From: Desulfovibrio desulfuricans
GTDB lineage: Bacteria > Desulfobacterota > Desulfovibrionia > Desulfovibrionales > Desulfovibrionaceae
Length of the DNA stretch: 6,126 nt
NCBI GenBank assembly: GCA_003251995.1
Contig: QKDT01000003.1
Coordinates: 1 to 6,126, forward strand
Direction: 5' to 3'
Below the pieces are notes generated by a model. The model worked only from the letters and a program-made list of their open reading frames with translations, had not been told where the DNA came from and did not search any database. This document shows positions 6,071-6,126 of the stretch, piece by piece. The position numbers and the translations under genes were made by a program. Every line of letters begins with the position of its first letter. The stretch's first letter is position 1.

Positions 6071-6084
6071 TAAATAATTATTTA
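6071..6084. promoter_or_regulatory. 14-bp AT-only perfect palindrome at the divergent start site
   Basis: TAAATAATTATTTA is its own reverse complement. It covers the predicted transcription start of the divergent gene and is about 62-75 bases upstream of the predicted operon start, positions that suit an autoregulatory operator or an architectural site. Palindromes made only of A and T arise easily by chance in AT-rich DNA, so this is tentative. Confidence 0.3.
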
Positions 6085-6103
6085 TTTTTTTCGGAGATAA
6101 AAC

Positions 6104-6126
6104 TTGGAACCCATGTGGCGCGAATT
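6104..6126 (+). CDS. Start of a divergent gene (only seven codons in window)
   Basis: A probable gene leaving the window to the right. GGAG at 6093-6096 is seven bases ahead of TTG at 6104, and the frame then reads MEPMWRE to the edge. An in-frame ATG at 6113 is an alternative start but lies 16 bases from the GGAG, too far for good initiation. The upstream promoter-like sequence supports a real gene. Too little is visible to name it; a regulator of the operon is a common arrangement but is only a guess. Confidence 0.4.

Overview
The window is one end of a minus-strand operon from a bacterium, probably Gram-negative, with moderate GC (mid-50s percent by eye). The order of transcription, right to left, is: a glutamine synthetase-fold ligase (5950-4574), a peptidase C45 / acyl-CoA:6-APA acyltransferase-like Ntn-hydrolase (4507-3407), a Tat-exported family 1 solute-binding protein (3305-1740), a MalF/UgpA-type permease (1686-748), and a MalG/UgpE-type permease (748 to beyond the left edge). 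No ATPase is present; it would be expected past base 1. A Desulfovibrionaceae-like source is a weak guess from style and composition, and no marker in the window settles it.

The right end, 5951-6103, is a compact intergenic control region. It holds a sigma-54-like element facing the operon, a sigma-70-like promoter facing right, two short palindromes, a possible 13-codon leader ORF just before the ligase gene, and a ribosome binding site for a divergent gene that starts about 20 bases before the window ends. The remaining gaps are short (66, 101 and 53 bases). Two of them carry perfect GC-rich hairpins (13-bp and 10-bp stems) without a U-tract, which look like mRNA-processing or stability elements and not terminators.

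The genes suggest uptake of a small organic compound by the ABC transporter, followed by cytoplasmic chemistry with two amide-bond enzymes. The ligase has the ATP/glutamate residues of glutamine synthetase but not the ammonium-site glutamate, as seen in gamma-glutamyl-amine ligases. The Ntn-hydrolase has the Gly-Cys-Thr-Thr self-cleavage site of its family. A gamma-glutamylation route in which the C45 enzyme acts on an amide is a reasonable hypothesis, but the substrate cannot be read from the sequence.
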